DNA of 16,136 nt, from the NCBI GenBank assembly GCA_025966175.1, contig JAOPVN010000227.1, positions 1-16,136 on the forward strand, in the 5' to 3' direction. The DNA is from Modestobacter sp. GTDB lineage: Bacteria; Actinomycetota; Actinomycetes; Mycobacteriales; Geodermatophilaceae. The notes beneath the pieces are model-generated. The model saw only the letters and a program-made list of their open reading frames with translations, was not told where the DNA came from and did no database searches. Made by a program: the position numbers and the translations under genes. Positions within the stretch are counted from its first letter, which is position 1. Each line of letters starts with the position of its first letter. Of this stretch, positions 6,716 through 13,677 are shown in pieces.

Positions 6716-7377
6716 CGTTCTCCGGCTTCCCCGACGAGGGCCTCGTCTTCTACGAGGGCCTGGAGGCGGACAACAGCAAGACCTACTGGACACAGCACCG
6801 GCACCTGTACGACGACCACGTGCGAGGGCCGATGCAGCAGCTGGCCGACGAGCTGGCACCGGAGTTCGGGACGCCGAAGCTGTTCCGGCCGTACCGCGAT
6901 GTGCGCTTCAGCCACGACAAGACGCCGTACAAGACGCACCAGGGGGCCGTGCTCCACCCGGACGGGCGCGGGCTGGGCTCGGTCTACGTGCAGGTGTCGG
7001 CGGACGGCCTGCGTGTCTCGGGTGGGTGCTGGCGCCTGCAGCCGGATCAGCTGGACCGATACCGGCGTGCGGTGGCCGACGACGTGCAGGGGCCGCGACT
7101 GGCCACCGAGGTCGACCAGCTCAGCCGGCGCGGCTGGACCATCGACGGTGACCGGCTGATCCGGACCCCGCGCGGGTACCCGGCCGACCATCCGCGGGTG
7201 GAGCTGCTCCGGCACAAGTCGCTGCATGCCTCGCAGGAGTGGGAACCTACCGACTGGCTGCAGGAGCGCACCGCGCTGGATCGCGTCCGGGACGCCTGGC
7301 GCCAGCTCACCGCGCTGAACACCTGGCTGGCCGACAACATCGGCGCGACGACGGCGCCACCCGACCGCCGCCGCTGA
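6712..7377 (+). CDS. DUF2461 (TIGR02453-type) conserved protein
   Basis: The 221-residue protein matches a widespread family of unknown function. Its hallmark is FRPYRDVRFSHDKTPYKTH at residues 58-76 (bases 6883-6939), preceded by FYEGLEADNSKTYW near the N-terminus. There is no signal peptide, membrane span or recognisable catalytic motif, so it is probably cytosolic. The GTG start at 6712 overlaps the acetyltransferase stop (GTGA), with GAGGAG four bases upstream; longer in-frame versions would run across the acetyltransferase gene and are rejected. It ends 3' at the gene-free centre of the palindrome. Family recognition is confident; no biochemical role is claimed. Confidence 0.87.
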   Translation: MTFSGFPDEGLVFYEGLEADNSKTYWTQHRHLYDDHVRGPMQQLADELAPEFGTPKLFRPYRDVRFSHDKTPYKTHQGAVLHPDGRGLGSVYVQVSADGLRVSGGCWRLQPDQLDRYRRAVADDVQGPRLATEVDQLSRRGWTIDGDRLIRTPRGYPADHPRVELLRHKSLHASQEWEPTDWLQERTALDRVRDAWRQLTALNTWLADNIGATTAPPDRRR

Positions 7378-7380
7378 GGC

Positions 7381-7400
7381 TCCCGGCAGCGCAACCGGGA
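7381..7400 (+). terminator. Weak hairpin after DUF2461 (terminator candidate)
   Basis: TCCCGG and CCGGGA form a 6-bp stem around an 8-base loop, starting three bases after the DUF2461 stop. There is no T-run, so intrinsic termination is doubtful, although actinobacterial terminators often lack one. Confidence 0.25.
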
Positions 7401-7529
7401 CGTCGAGCCAACACCCGAGTGCGGGCGCGTCAGCGGCTCCTCGATGACGTCGACGACCTCCCCGGCCGCAACCGGTCGTGAGTACCGTCCGCCGGACCGG
7501 CGAATGGAATCCACCGGCCCCGCTCCTCC

Positions 7530-7750
7530 GGCACGGGGACACCGACGAAGGTGACCCGGCTGGGGTTCGACCTCACCGGCGTCACCGGGACGCTCACCAG
7601 CGCGCGCCTCACCGTTCCGACGAGGAGCGGCTGCCCGTCCGGTTCACCCAGCGCCCGGTCGCTGCTGGACCTCGACGTGTACTCGGTGCCGACACCGGCT
7701 GGCCGGAGACCACGATGACCGACAGCACCGCCTCTGGGCGACCAGCCGGC
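7530..7750 (+). pseudogene. Frameshifted remnant resembling a DNRLRE-type (CBM96-like) domain
   Basis: In one frame 7530-7688 reads GTGTPTKVTRLGFDLTGVTG, then TLTSARLTVPT and LLDLDVYSV. The continuation ADTGWPETTMTDSTASGRPAG is in another frame from 7688 to 7750. Joined, they resemble the beta-rich DNRLRE domain of secreted actinobacterial proteins (pattern: TKVTYLRFDLSG, TVTSATL, VYSVTDTSWTETTITWNNRPA). A -1 shift near 7688 separates the halves, and neither frame continues into a complete protein. The N-terminal part and signal peptide are absent. I infer a decayed fragment; the match is from pattern memory and no database search was possible. Confidence 0.42.
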
Positions 7751-7796
7751 CAGCATCCCGGGCGGCTCGGGACCGAACCAGGCCCCTCGTATGCCC

Positions 7797-7827
7797 CGGG
7801 CGGGCGGCTCCCTGCCGAGCCCGCCCG
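7797..7827. repeat. 9-bp GC hairpin
   Basis: CGGGCGGGC (7797-7805) and GCCCGCCCG (7819-7827) are perfect reverse complements around a 13-base loop. No T-run follows. It could be a bidirectional terminator element or simply GC-rich sequence. Confidence 0.35.
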
Positions 7828-7950
7828 CGGCTCTGCTTGCGTCGCCTGACGGAACCCGCGCGTGCTGCGGCACTCGGCCGCGCACGCCGTTCCGGACGAT
7901 CCAGCCGACGCAAGCTGTGGCGAGGACGCAGGGGGGACCGCATGTCGCCG

Positions 7951-7976
7951 ACACTTCGAATCGCCCACACTTCGAA
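7951..7976. repeat. Direct repeat ACACTTCGAA x2
   Basis: ACACTTCGAA occurs at 7951-7960 and 7967-7976, a 16-base period. Each contains the self-complementary TTCGAA. The composition is less GC-rich than the surroundings. This could be a paired protein-binding site or part of an intergenic repeat element; function unknown. Confidence 0.45.
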
Positions 7977-7997
7977 CGTCCGTCGCCGGCCCCCCGA

Positions 7998-8025
7998 GCG
8001 TCCGGCGTCCGGCGTCCGGCGTCCG
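7998..8025. repeat. 7-bp tandem repeat (GCGTCCG x4)
   Basis: Four exact head-to-tail copies of GCGTCCG end three bases before the CAGAAAGATCC start of the core. The copy number is likely prone to slippage. Confidence 0.85.
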
Positions 8026-8111
8026 GCACAGAAAGATCCCCGGAAATGCAGAAACGGGGTCACAGCAGCTGCTGTGACCCCGTTTCTGCATTTCCGGGGA
8101 TCTTTCTGTGC
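8026..8111. repeat. 86-bp central core palindrome (turn-around point)
   Basis: This is the innermost part of the palindrome and compositionally distinct, with runs such as GAAATGCAGAAA in otherwise very GC-rich DNA. Each half contains a second, nested hairpin: in the left half CCCCG (8038-8042) pairs with CGGGG (8055-8059), extended by GA/TC with one bulged T (8035-8061); the mirror is 8076-8102. The exact centre is CACAGCAGCTGCTGTG. It looks like an intergenic palindromic element that existed before, and may have caused, the fold-back. Whether all 86 bases are palindromic in the real genome cannot be told from this window. Confidence 0.6.
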
Positions 8112-8139
8112 CGGACGCCGGACGCCGGACGCCGGACGC
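8112..8139. repeat. 7-bp tandem repeat, mirror copy (CGGACGC x4)
   Basis: Exact reverse complement of the four-copy repeat at 7998-8025. Equal copy number in both arms argues that the arms have had no time to diverge by slippage. Confidence 0.85.
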
Positions 8140-8160
8140 TCGGGGGGCCGGCGACGGACG

Positions 8161-8186
8161 TTCGAAGTGTGGGCGATTCGAAGTGT
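8161..8186. repeat. Direct repeat TTCGAAGTGT x2, mirror copy
   Basis: Reverse complement of 7951-7976, with copies at 8161-8170 and 8177-8186. Confidence 0.45.
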
Positions 8187-8309
8187 CGGCGACATGCGGT
8201 CCCCCCTGCGTCCTCGCCACAGCTTGCGTCGGCTGGATCGTCCGGAACGGCGTGCGCGGCCGAGTGCCGCAGCACGCGCGGGTTCCGTCAGGCGACGCAA
8301 GCAGAGCCG

Positions 8310-8340
8310 CGGGCGGGCTCGGCAGGGAGCCGCCCGCCCG
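8310..8340. repeat. 9-bp GC hairpin, mirror copy
   Basis: Reverse complement of the hairpin at 7797-7827, with arms at 8310-8318 and 8332-8340. Confidence 0.35.
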
Positions 8341-8386
8341 GGGCATACGAGGGGCCTGGTTCGGTCCCGAGCCGCCCGGGATGCTG

Positions 8387-8607
8387 GCCGGCTGGTCGCC
8401 CAGAGGCGGTGCTGTCGGTCATCGTGGTCTCCGGCCAGCCGGTGTCGGCACCGAGTACACGTCGAGGTCCAGCAGCGACCGGGCGCTGGGTGAACCGGAC
8501 GGGCAGCCGCTCCTCGTCGGAACGGTGAGGCGCGCGCTGGTGAGCGTCCCGGTGACGCCGGTGAGGTCGAACCCCAGCCGGGTCACCTTCGTCGGTGTCC
8601 CCGTGCC
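8387..8607 (-). pseudogene. DNRLRE-like domain remnant, mirror copy
   Basis: Exact mirror of 7530-7750 on the other strand, with the same -1 frame break (near 8449). Sharing the identical lesion shows that decay preceded the duplication, or that there is really only one locus. No additional coding sequence is gained on this side. Confidence 0.42.
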
Positions 8608-8736
8608 GGAGGAGCGGGGCCGGTGGATTCCATTCGCCGGTCCGGCGGACGGTACTCACGACCGGTTGCGGCCGGGGAGGTCGTCGACGTCATCGAGGAG
8701 CCGCTGACGCGCCCGCACTCGGGTGTTGGCTCGACG

Positions 8737-8756
8737 TCCCGGTTGCGCTGCCGGGA
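8737..8756 (-). terminator. Weak hairpin after DUF2461, mirror copy
   Basis: Mirror of 7381-7400: a 6-bp stem and 8-base loop three bases beyond the DUF2461 stop on the minus strand. No T-run. Confidence 0.25.
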
Positions 8757-8759
8757 GCC

Positions 8760-9425
8760 TCAGCGGCGGCGGTCGGGTGGCGCCGTCGTCGCGCCGATGT
8801 TGTCGGCCAGCCAGGTGTTCAGCGCGGTGAGCTGGCGCCAGGCGTCCCGGACGCGATCCAGCGCGGTGCGCTCCTGCAGCCAGTCGGTAGGTTCCCACTC
8901 CTGCGAGGCATGCAGCGACTTGTGCCGGAGCAGCTCCACCCGCGGATGGTCGGCCGGGTACCCGCGCGGGGTCCGGATCAGCCGGTCACCGTCGATGGTC
9001 CAGCCGCGCCGGCTGAGCTGGTCGACCTCGGTGGCCAGTCGCGGCCCCTGCACGTCGTCGGCCACCGCACGCCGGTATCGGTCCAGCTGATCCGGCTGCA
9101 GGCGCCAGCACCCACCCGAGACACGCAGGCCGTCCGCCGACACCTGCACGTAGACCGAGCCCAGCCCGCGCCCGTCCGGGTGGAGCACGGCCCCCTGGTG
9201 CGTCTTGTACGGCGTCTTGTCGTGGCTGAAGCGCACATCGCGGTACGGCCGGAACAGCTTCGGCGTCCCGAACTCCGGTGCCAGCTCGTCGGCCAGCTGC
9301 TGCATCGGCCCTCGCACGTGGTCGTCGTACAGGTGCCGGTGCTGTGTCCAGTAGGTCTTGCTGTTGTCCGCCTCCAGGCCCTCGTAGAAGACGAGGCCCT
9401 CGTCGGGGAAGCCGGAGAACGTCAC
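8760..9425 (-). CDS. DUF2461 conserved protein, mirror copy
   Basis: Identical to the gene at 6712-7377, on the opposite strand. The 221-residue family-of-unknown-function protein has its FRPYRDVRFSHDKTPYKTH block at 9198-9254. The GTG start at 9423-9425 overlaps the stop of the acetyltransferase copy, with its GAGGAG at 9430-9435. The two DUF2461 copies converge on the palindrome centre, so if this arrangement were real their read-through transcripts would be complementary to each other across 7378-8759. Confidence 0.87.
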   Translation of the reverse strand: MTFSGFPDEGLVFYEGLEADNSKTYWTQHRHLYDDHVRGPMQQLADELAPEFGTPKLFRPYRDVRFSHDKTPYKTHQGAVLHPDGRGLGSVYVQVSADGLRVSGGCWRLQPDQLDRYRRAVADDVQGPRLATEVDQLSRRGWTIDGDRLIRTPRGYPADHPRVELLRHKSLHASQEWEPTDWLQERTALDRVRDAWRQLTALNTWLADNIGATTAPPDRRR

Positions 9426-10018
9426 TGCACTCCTCGTTCGTCGAGCTCGTCGAGCATGGTGTGCCAGCGGAGCTGGCGAAGGGTGGAGCTGCCGGTGTCC
9501 AAGGTGCGCACCCAGCCGTCCGGGGCCCAGCCGGCCGCCTCGAGGAACCCGGCGGTGACCGTGTCCCCCTCGGGCAGCCACATCTGCAGCCGCACCACTC
9601 CGGACGCGGCAGCGAGGTCGGCGACCGCGGCCAGCAGGCGGCTGCCGTGACCGCGGCGGCCCCAGCGGGGTTCGACCAGCAGCGTGGTCACCTCGTTCGT
9701 CGGGCCCCCGGGGAGGGGTTCCTCGCCGGCGGCCAGCTCGGCCGGGCCGAACGCGGTGAACCCGGCGACCACCTCGGCGTCCACGGCCACCAGCACGCCG
9801 TGCGCCGGCGTGGGCGGCCGCACGACGGCGGTGCGCCAGGCGGCCACGGCCGCGGCCTCGTCCCAGTCGTCCAGAACGGCAGCGGGCAGGAGCTGGCGGT
9901 AGGCGGTCCGCCAGGTCACCAGCTGCAGCCGCGCAATGGCATCGGCGTCGTCCGCGCGCGCCGGCCGCACCGACACCGCGGCCCTGCCGGGGAGCCCAGG
10001 GCGGGGCGGCGTCGTCAC
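9422..10018 (-). CDS. GNAT-family N-acetyltransferase, mirror copy
   Basis: Identical 198-residue acetyltransferase to the one at 6119-6715, encoded on the minus strand. The acetyl-CoA loop codons (Arg121 to Ser126) lie at 9641-9658. It reads away from the glycosylase copy and into DUF2461 through a four-base GTGA overlap. No sequence difference from the other copy was found, so there is no sign of functional divergence. Confidence 0.82.
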   Translation of the reverse strand: MTTPPRPGLPGRAAVSVRPARADDADAIARLQLVTWRTAYRQLLPAAVLDDWDEAAAVAAWRTAVVRPPTPAHGVLVAVDAEVVAGFTAFGPAELAAGEEPLPGGPTNEVTTLLVEPRWGRRGHGSRLLAAVADLAAASGVVRLQMWLPEGDTVTAGFLEAAGWAPDGWVRTLDTGSSTLRQLRWHTMLDELDERGVQ

Positions 10019-10084
10019 CGGGGCAGCGTAGGTGGCGCCATCCGCTGCGGGGACGGTCGTACCCCCACGGCAGGATCAGCGACC
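10019..10084. promoter_or_regulatory. Divergent promoter region, mirror copy
   Basis: Mirror of 6053-6118. The minus-strand TACGCT lies at 10025-10030 for the acetyltransferase copy. The plus-strand CAGGAT lies at 10071-10076, eight bases before the glycosylase GTG at 10085. Confidence 0.45.
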
Positions 10085-11314
10085 GTGACGACGTCCGTGG
10101 AGCGGGTGCCTGCCGGCCTGGCCCGCCGCATCGCGCTGGCCGCACAGGGGTTCGCCGATCCGCGTCCGGCCGGCGATGTGGGCACCCGGCAGCTGCGCCG
10201 GACCGTCGAGCGCCTGGGCGTGGTGCAGATCGACTCGGTCAACGTGCTGTCCCGGTCGCACTACCTCCCGTTCTTCAGCCGGCTGGGCCCGTATCCGCGG
10301 TCGGCTCTGGACGCGTTGTCCAACGAGCGACACGACCTCTTCGAGTACTGGGCGCACGAGGCATCGTTGCTGCCGGTGCGCCTCCACCCGCACCTCCGCT
10401 GGCGGATGGGGGCGGCCGAGGACCACGCCTGGGGCACCATGGTCCGGCTGCAGCGCGAGCGGCCCGGGTACGTGATCGAGGTCCTCGACCGGGTGCGCGA
10501 GGGCGGACCGCTCAAGGCCAGCCAGCTGCTCGAACCGCGGCCCGACCGGCCGGGCTCGATGTGGAACTGGCACGCCGGCAAGGTGGCGCTGGAGTGGCTG
10601 TTCTTCACCGGGGCGCTCACCGCCCGGGCGCGCACCGCGGGCTTCGAGCGGGTCTACGACCTCACCGAACGGGTCCTGCCTCCGGCGGTGGTCCAGGCGC
10701 CCACGCCGGATCGCGCCGATGCGGTCCGGGAGCTGGTCCGCACCGCGGCGCGGGCACTGGGCGTGGCGACCGAGACCGACCTGCGCGACTACTTCCGGCT
10801 GCCGCCGGCCGACGCCCGGACGGCGATCGCCGAGCTGGTCGAGGGCGGTGAACTGCGGCCCGTGCAGGTCGACGGCTGGGAGAGACCGGCCTGGCTCGAC
10901 CCGCAGGCCCGGCGACCCCGCTGGATCCGTGCCCGCGCGCTGCTCACCCCGTTCGACTCCCTGGTGTGGGAACGACCCCGGGTCGAGCGGATCTTCGACT
11001 TCCGGTACCGGATCGAGATCTACACGCCGGCGGCCAAGCGCGTGCACGGCTACTACGTGTTGCCCTTCCTGCTCGGGGACCGCCTGGTCGGCCGGGTCGA
11101 CCTCAAGGCCGATCGGCAGGCCGGCGTCCTGCGGGTGCAGGCGGCGTACGCCGAGCCCGGGGTCGATGCCGGGGCGGTCGCCGCTGCGCTGGCCACGGAG
11201 CTGCGCACGATGGCCGACTGGATGGAGCTGGAGCACGTGGCGGTCACGGGTGCCGGTGACCTCGCGCCGCAGCTCGCCCTCGCGGTCGGTTGTGACCGGC
11301 CGGTGGACGGCTGA
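10085..11314 (+). CDS. YcaQ/AlkX-like winged-helix DNA glycosylase, mirror copy
   Basis: Identical to the gene at 4823-6052, here read directly on the plus strand. The Gln48-Ile49-Asp50 codons are at 10226-10234. The GTG start follows the CAGGAT box. A much longer in-frame reading that begins at 9278 crosses the acetyltransferase copy on its opposite strand and the promoter gap; it is not the gene. thyX follows after 86 bases on the same strand. Confidence 0.85.
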   Translation: MTTSVERVPAGLARRIALAAQGFADPRPAGDVGTRQLRRTVERLGVVQIDSVNVLSRSHYLPFFSRLGPYPRSALDALSNERHDLFEYWAHEASLLPVRLHPHLRWRMGAAEDHAWGTMVRLQRERPGYVIEVLDRVREGGPLKASQLLEPRPDRPGSMWNWHAGKVALEWLFFTGALTARARTAGFERVYDLTERVLPPAVVQAPTPDRADAVRELVRTAARALGVATETDLRDYFRLPPADARTAIAELVEGGELRPVQVDGWERPAWLDPQARRPRWIRARALLTPFDSLVWERPRVERIFDFRYRIEIYTPAAKRVHGYYVLPFLLGDRLVGRVDLKADRQAGVLRVQAAYAEPGVDAGAVAAALATELRTMADWMELEHVAVTGAGDLAPQLALAVGCDRPVDG

Positions 11315-11355
11315 GGCGCCCGGTGTCCACGCGACGCGGGGGGCGCCCGGTCTCC
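11315..11355. repeat. Imperfect 14-bp direct repeat, mirror copy
   Basis: GGCGCCCGGTGTCC at 11315-11328 and GGCGCCCGGTCTCC at 11342-11355, 27 bases apart, lie between the glycosylase stop and the thyX -10 box. Confidence 0.4.
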
Positions 11356-11387
11356 GGCAGGGGGTCGAGCTGCGCACCCGGCCGCCG

Positions 11388-11393
11388 TAGGCT
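11388..11393 (+). promoter_or_regulatory. Candidate -10 box (TAGGCT) for leaderless thyX, mirror copy
   Basis: TAGGCT followed by seven bases and the thyX GTG at 11401. A GTCGAG about 18 bases upstream is at best a poor -35. Confidence 0.5.
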
Positions 11394-11400
11394 CGACGCC

Positions 11401-12153
11401 GTGCCCGCCATCGCCCCGCTGAAGGTGCAGGTCGTCGCGCAGACCCGGTTCACCCCGCCGGCGGACGTGCCGTGGGAGACCGACGCGGACGGCGGGCAGG
11501 CGCTCGCGGAGTTCGCCGGCCGCGCCTGCTACCAGTCCTGGGACAAGCCCAACCCGGCCACGGCGACCAACGAGGGCTATCTGCGGCACATCCTGGAGGT
11601 CGGCCACCTGTCCGTGCTCGAGCACGGCACGGCAACCCTGTACCTCACCGGGATCTCCCGGTCGGTGACCCACGAGCTCATCCGGCACCGGCACTTCTCC
11701 TACAGCCAGCTGTCCCAGCGGTACGTGCCCGACCGGGACGCCGCCGTGGTCGAGCCGGCCGTCATCGCGGACGACCCGGAGCTGCACGAGAGGTTCCTCG
11801 CCGCGACCGACGCGGCGCTGGCCGCCTACACCGACCTGCTCGAGGGGCTGGAGAAGCGGTTCGCCGACGTCCCGAACGGGACGCTGCGCCGCAAGCAGGC
11901 CCGCCAGGCCGCTCGCTCGGTGCTGCCCAACGCCCTCGAGACCCGCATCGTCGTCACCGGCAACTACCGGGCCTGGCGGCACTTCATCGCCATGCGCGCC
12001 AGCGAGCACGCCGATGTCGAGATCCGTCAGCTCGCCGTCGCGTGCCTGCGCGAGCTGCAGCAGGTCGCCGCCCACGTCTTCTCCGACTTCCGGATCAGCG
12101 AACTGGCCGACGGCACCGAGGTCGCCGCGAGTCCCCTCGTCGCCGAGGGCTGA
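11401..12153 (+). CDS. thyX: FAD-dependent thymidylate synthase ThyX, mirror copy
   Basis: Identical to the gene at 3984-4736. The Arg-His-Arg codons of the RHR-x7-S motif are at 11683-11691 and the motif serine at 11713-11715. All family residues I can check are intact in both copies. As the first gene of the plus-strand run thyX-thyA-folA-dapA-rnj, its leaderless promoter could drive the whole set. Confidence 0.96.
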   Translation: MPAIAPLKVQVVAQTRFTPPADVPWETDADGGQALAEFAGRACYQSWDKPNPATATNEGYLRHILEVGHLSVLEHGTATLYLTGISRSVTHELIRHRHFSYSQLSQRYVPDRDAAVVEPAVIADDPELHERFLAATDAALAAYTDLLEGLEKRFADVPNGTLRRKQARQAARSVLPNALETRIVVTGNYRAWRHFIAMRASEHADVEIRQLAVACLRELQQVAAHVFSDFRISELADGTEVAASPLVAEG

Positions 12154-12184
12154 CCGTCCACCACCCCCGATCCGCCCCGTGAGG

Positions 12185-12196
12185 GACCCCGGGGTC
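12185..12196. repeat. 12-bp palindrome in thyX-thyA spacer, mirror copy
   Basis: GACCCCGGGGTC, 45 bases upstream of the thyA ATG. Same element as 3941-3952. Confidence 0.35.
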
Positions 12197-12230
12197 GCCT
12201 CGACCAGGCGGCCCACCCAGCAACCGCGAC

Positions 12231-12236
12231 GAGGAG
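12231..12236 (+). promoter_or_regulatory. thyA ribosome binding site, mirror copy
   Basis: GAGGAG five bases before the thyA ATG at 12242. Confidence 0.7.
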
Positions 12237-12241
12237 TCGAC

Positions 12242-13090
12242 ATGGCCGAGGTCGCCGTCGAGCAGGACGCCGTCCGCCCGGACGCAGCGCAGCAGATCGA
12301 CACGCAGTACGAGGACCTGCTCCGCCGGGTCCTGGAGACGGGCAGCCCCAAGTCCGACCGCACCGGCACCGGGACGCTGAGCCTGTTCGGCGAGCGGCTG
12401 CGCTACGACCTGTCGACCGCCTTTCCGCTGGTGACGACGAAGTCGGTGCACTTCCGGTCGATCGCCTACGAGCTGCTGTGGTTCCTGCGGGGCGAGGGCA
12501 ACGTCGGCTGGCTGCAGGAGCACGGTGTCTCGATCTGGGACGAGTGGGCAGCCGAGGACGGCAGTCTGGGTCCGGTGTACGGCGTCCAGTGGCGGTCGTG
12601 GCCGACCCCGGACGGCGGGTCGATCGACCAGCTCTCCGAGGTGCTGACGACGCTGCGGACCAACCCCGACTCCCGGCGGATGCTGGTCTCGGCGTGGAAC
12701 GTCGCGGCCCTGCCCGAGATGGCGCTGGCGCCCTGCCACGCGCTGTTCCAGTTCTACGTCAACGACGGCAAGCTCTCCTGCCAGCTCTACCAGCGCAGCG
12801 CCGACCTCTTCCTCGGCGTCCCGTTCAACATCGCCAGCTACGCCCTGCTGACCCGGATGGTCGCCCAGCAGGTCGGCCTGGAGCCGGGTGACTTCATCTG
12901 GGTCGGCGGGGACTGCCACATCAACACCAACCACCTGCCGCAGGTGCGCGAGCAGCTCTCCCGCGAGGTCCTGCCCTTTCCGCAGCTGACGCTGGACCGG
13001 GCGCCGTCCCTGTTCGACCACTCCTACGAGGACTTCCACCTGATCGACTACCGGCACCACCCGGCGATCCGTGGCGCGGTGGCCGTGTGA
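12242..13090 (+). CDS. thyA: Thymidylate synthase ThyA, mirror copy
   Basis: Identical to the gene at 3047-3895. The catalytic Cys165 codon is at 12734-12736. The unusual Asn228 (AAC, where E. coli has Tyr209) is at 12923-12925 and is present in both copies. The open frame extends upstream to 12014 inside thyX, but the Shine-Dalgarno and family length place the start at 12242. The stop codon is embedded in the folA GTG start. Confidence 0.95.
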   Translation: MAEVAVEQDAVRPDAAQQIDTQYEDLLRRVLETGSPKSDRTGTGTLSLFGERLRYDLSTAFPLVTTKSVHFRSIAYELLWFLRGEGNVGWLQEHGVSIWDEWAAEDGSLGPVYGVQWRSWPTPDGGSIDQLSEVLTTLRTNPDSRRMLVSAWNVAALPEMALAPCHALFQFYVNDGKLSCQLYQRSADLFLGVPFNIASYALLTRMVAQQVGLEPGDFIWVGGDCHINTNHLPQVREQLSREVLPFPQLTLDRAPSLFDHSYEDFHLIDYRHHPAIRGAVAV

Positions 13091-13668
13091 ATGTCCGGAT
13101 GGTGTGGGCGCAGGCCGCCGGCGGCGTCATCGGCGCGGACGGCGGCCTGCCCTGGCACCTGCCCGAGGACCTCCGGCTGTTCCGCGCCCTGACCCTCGGC
13201 GGAACCGTGGTCATGGGCCGCCGGACGTGGGAGTCGCTGCCGCCCCGGGTCCGGCCGCTGCCGGGCCGGCGCAACGTGGTGCTCAGCTCGACGCTGGACT
13301 CCCCGGAGCCCGGGGTGCGGGTGGCCGCGTCGGTGGACGACGTCCTGGCGCTGGACGAGGACCTCTGGGTGATCGGCGGCGGCGCGGTCTATGCGGCGTT
13401 CCTCCCGCACGCCGACGAGGTCGTGGTCACCGAGGTCGACGCGCAGCTGCCGGGGGACACCTGGGCCCCGCGGCTGGACCCGGACTGGGTGATCGGCGCG
13501 CGGGTGCCCGGCACCGGCTGGTCGGAGTCGAGCGCCGGGCTGCGGTTCCGGGTGACCCAGTGGCGACGCGGGACGACGGTGTCCGGTCCGGTGCCCGAAA
13601 TCCTCGCCGAGGAGCTGGGGAAGTGGACCAGCGCCGGGCGGTCCGGCGGCGTCGGTGCGGGCCGGTAG
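13087..13668 (+). CDS. folA: Dihydrofolate reductase, mirror copy
   Basis: Identical to the gene at 2469-3050. The substrate-binding Asp28 codon is at 13168-13170. The 32-residue C-terminal tail is encoded by 13570-13665, and the TAG stop at 13666-13668 forms the first half of the dapA -10 box. The GTG start overlaps the thyA stop; an ATG at 13099 is the alternative. Confidence 0.93.
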   Translation: MNVRMVWAQAAGGVIGADGGLPWHLPEDLRLFRALTLGGTVVMGRRTWESLPPRVRPLPGRRNVVLSSTLDSPEPGVRVAASVDDVLALDEDLWVIGGGAVYAAFLPHADEVVVTEVDAQLPGDTWAPRLDPDWVIGARVPGTGWSESSAGLRFRVTQWRRGTTVSGPVPEILAEELGKWTSAGRSGGVGAGR

Positions 13669-13671
13669 ATT
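13666..13671 (+). promoter_or_regulatory. Candidate -10 box (TAGATT) for leaderless dapA, mirror copy
   Basis: TAGATT followed by six bases and the dapA ATG at 13678; it shares three bases with the folA stop codon. Confidence 0.5.
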
Positions 13672-13677
13672 CGCACC

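Larger units (their letters stand above)
7378..8759. other. Gene-free centre of the palindrome
   Basis: This 1382-base stretch lies between the two convergent DUF2461 copies. It is itself a perfect palindrome of two 691-base halves. I see no intact gene, tRNA or rRNA. Each half contains, in order from the outside, a small hairpin, a decayed DNRLRE-like coding remnant, a GC hairpin, a 16-base-period TTCGAA repeat, a 7-bp tandem repeat and half of the core at the symmetry point. Open frames crossing the centre read the same protein on both strands and have no recognisable domain. Confidence 0.8.

Noticed and set aside
4823..6859. 678-residue minus-strand frame extending the glycosylase upstream over the acetyltransferase gene
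   Set aside because: The first 269 codons are antisense to the acetyltransferase and DUF2461 genes and the divergent promoter gap. Homology begins only after the GTG at 6052. The mirror is 9278-11314.
7998..8025. Possible CRISPR or minisatellite array
   Set aside because: Four 7-bp units with no spacers; far too short for CRISPR, and no cas genes are present.
1..8068. Treating the two arms as separate paralogous gene sets
   Set aside because: No difference was found anywhere, including in spacers and the decayed remnant, so there is no evidence of two independently evolving loci.
7609..8528. Open frames across the palindrome centre (7609-8346 minus, 7791-8528 plus, and shorter ones) giving identical proteins on both strands
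   Set aside because: They are consequences of the symmetry: any frame crossing the centre is repeated on the other strand. The translations lack recognisable domains and have the Arg/Pro/Ser bias of non-coding GC-rich DNA.
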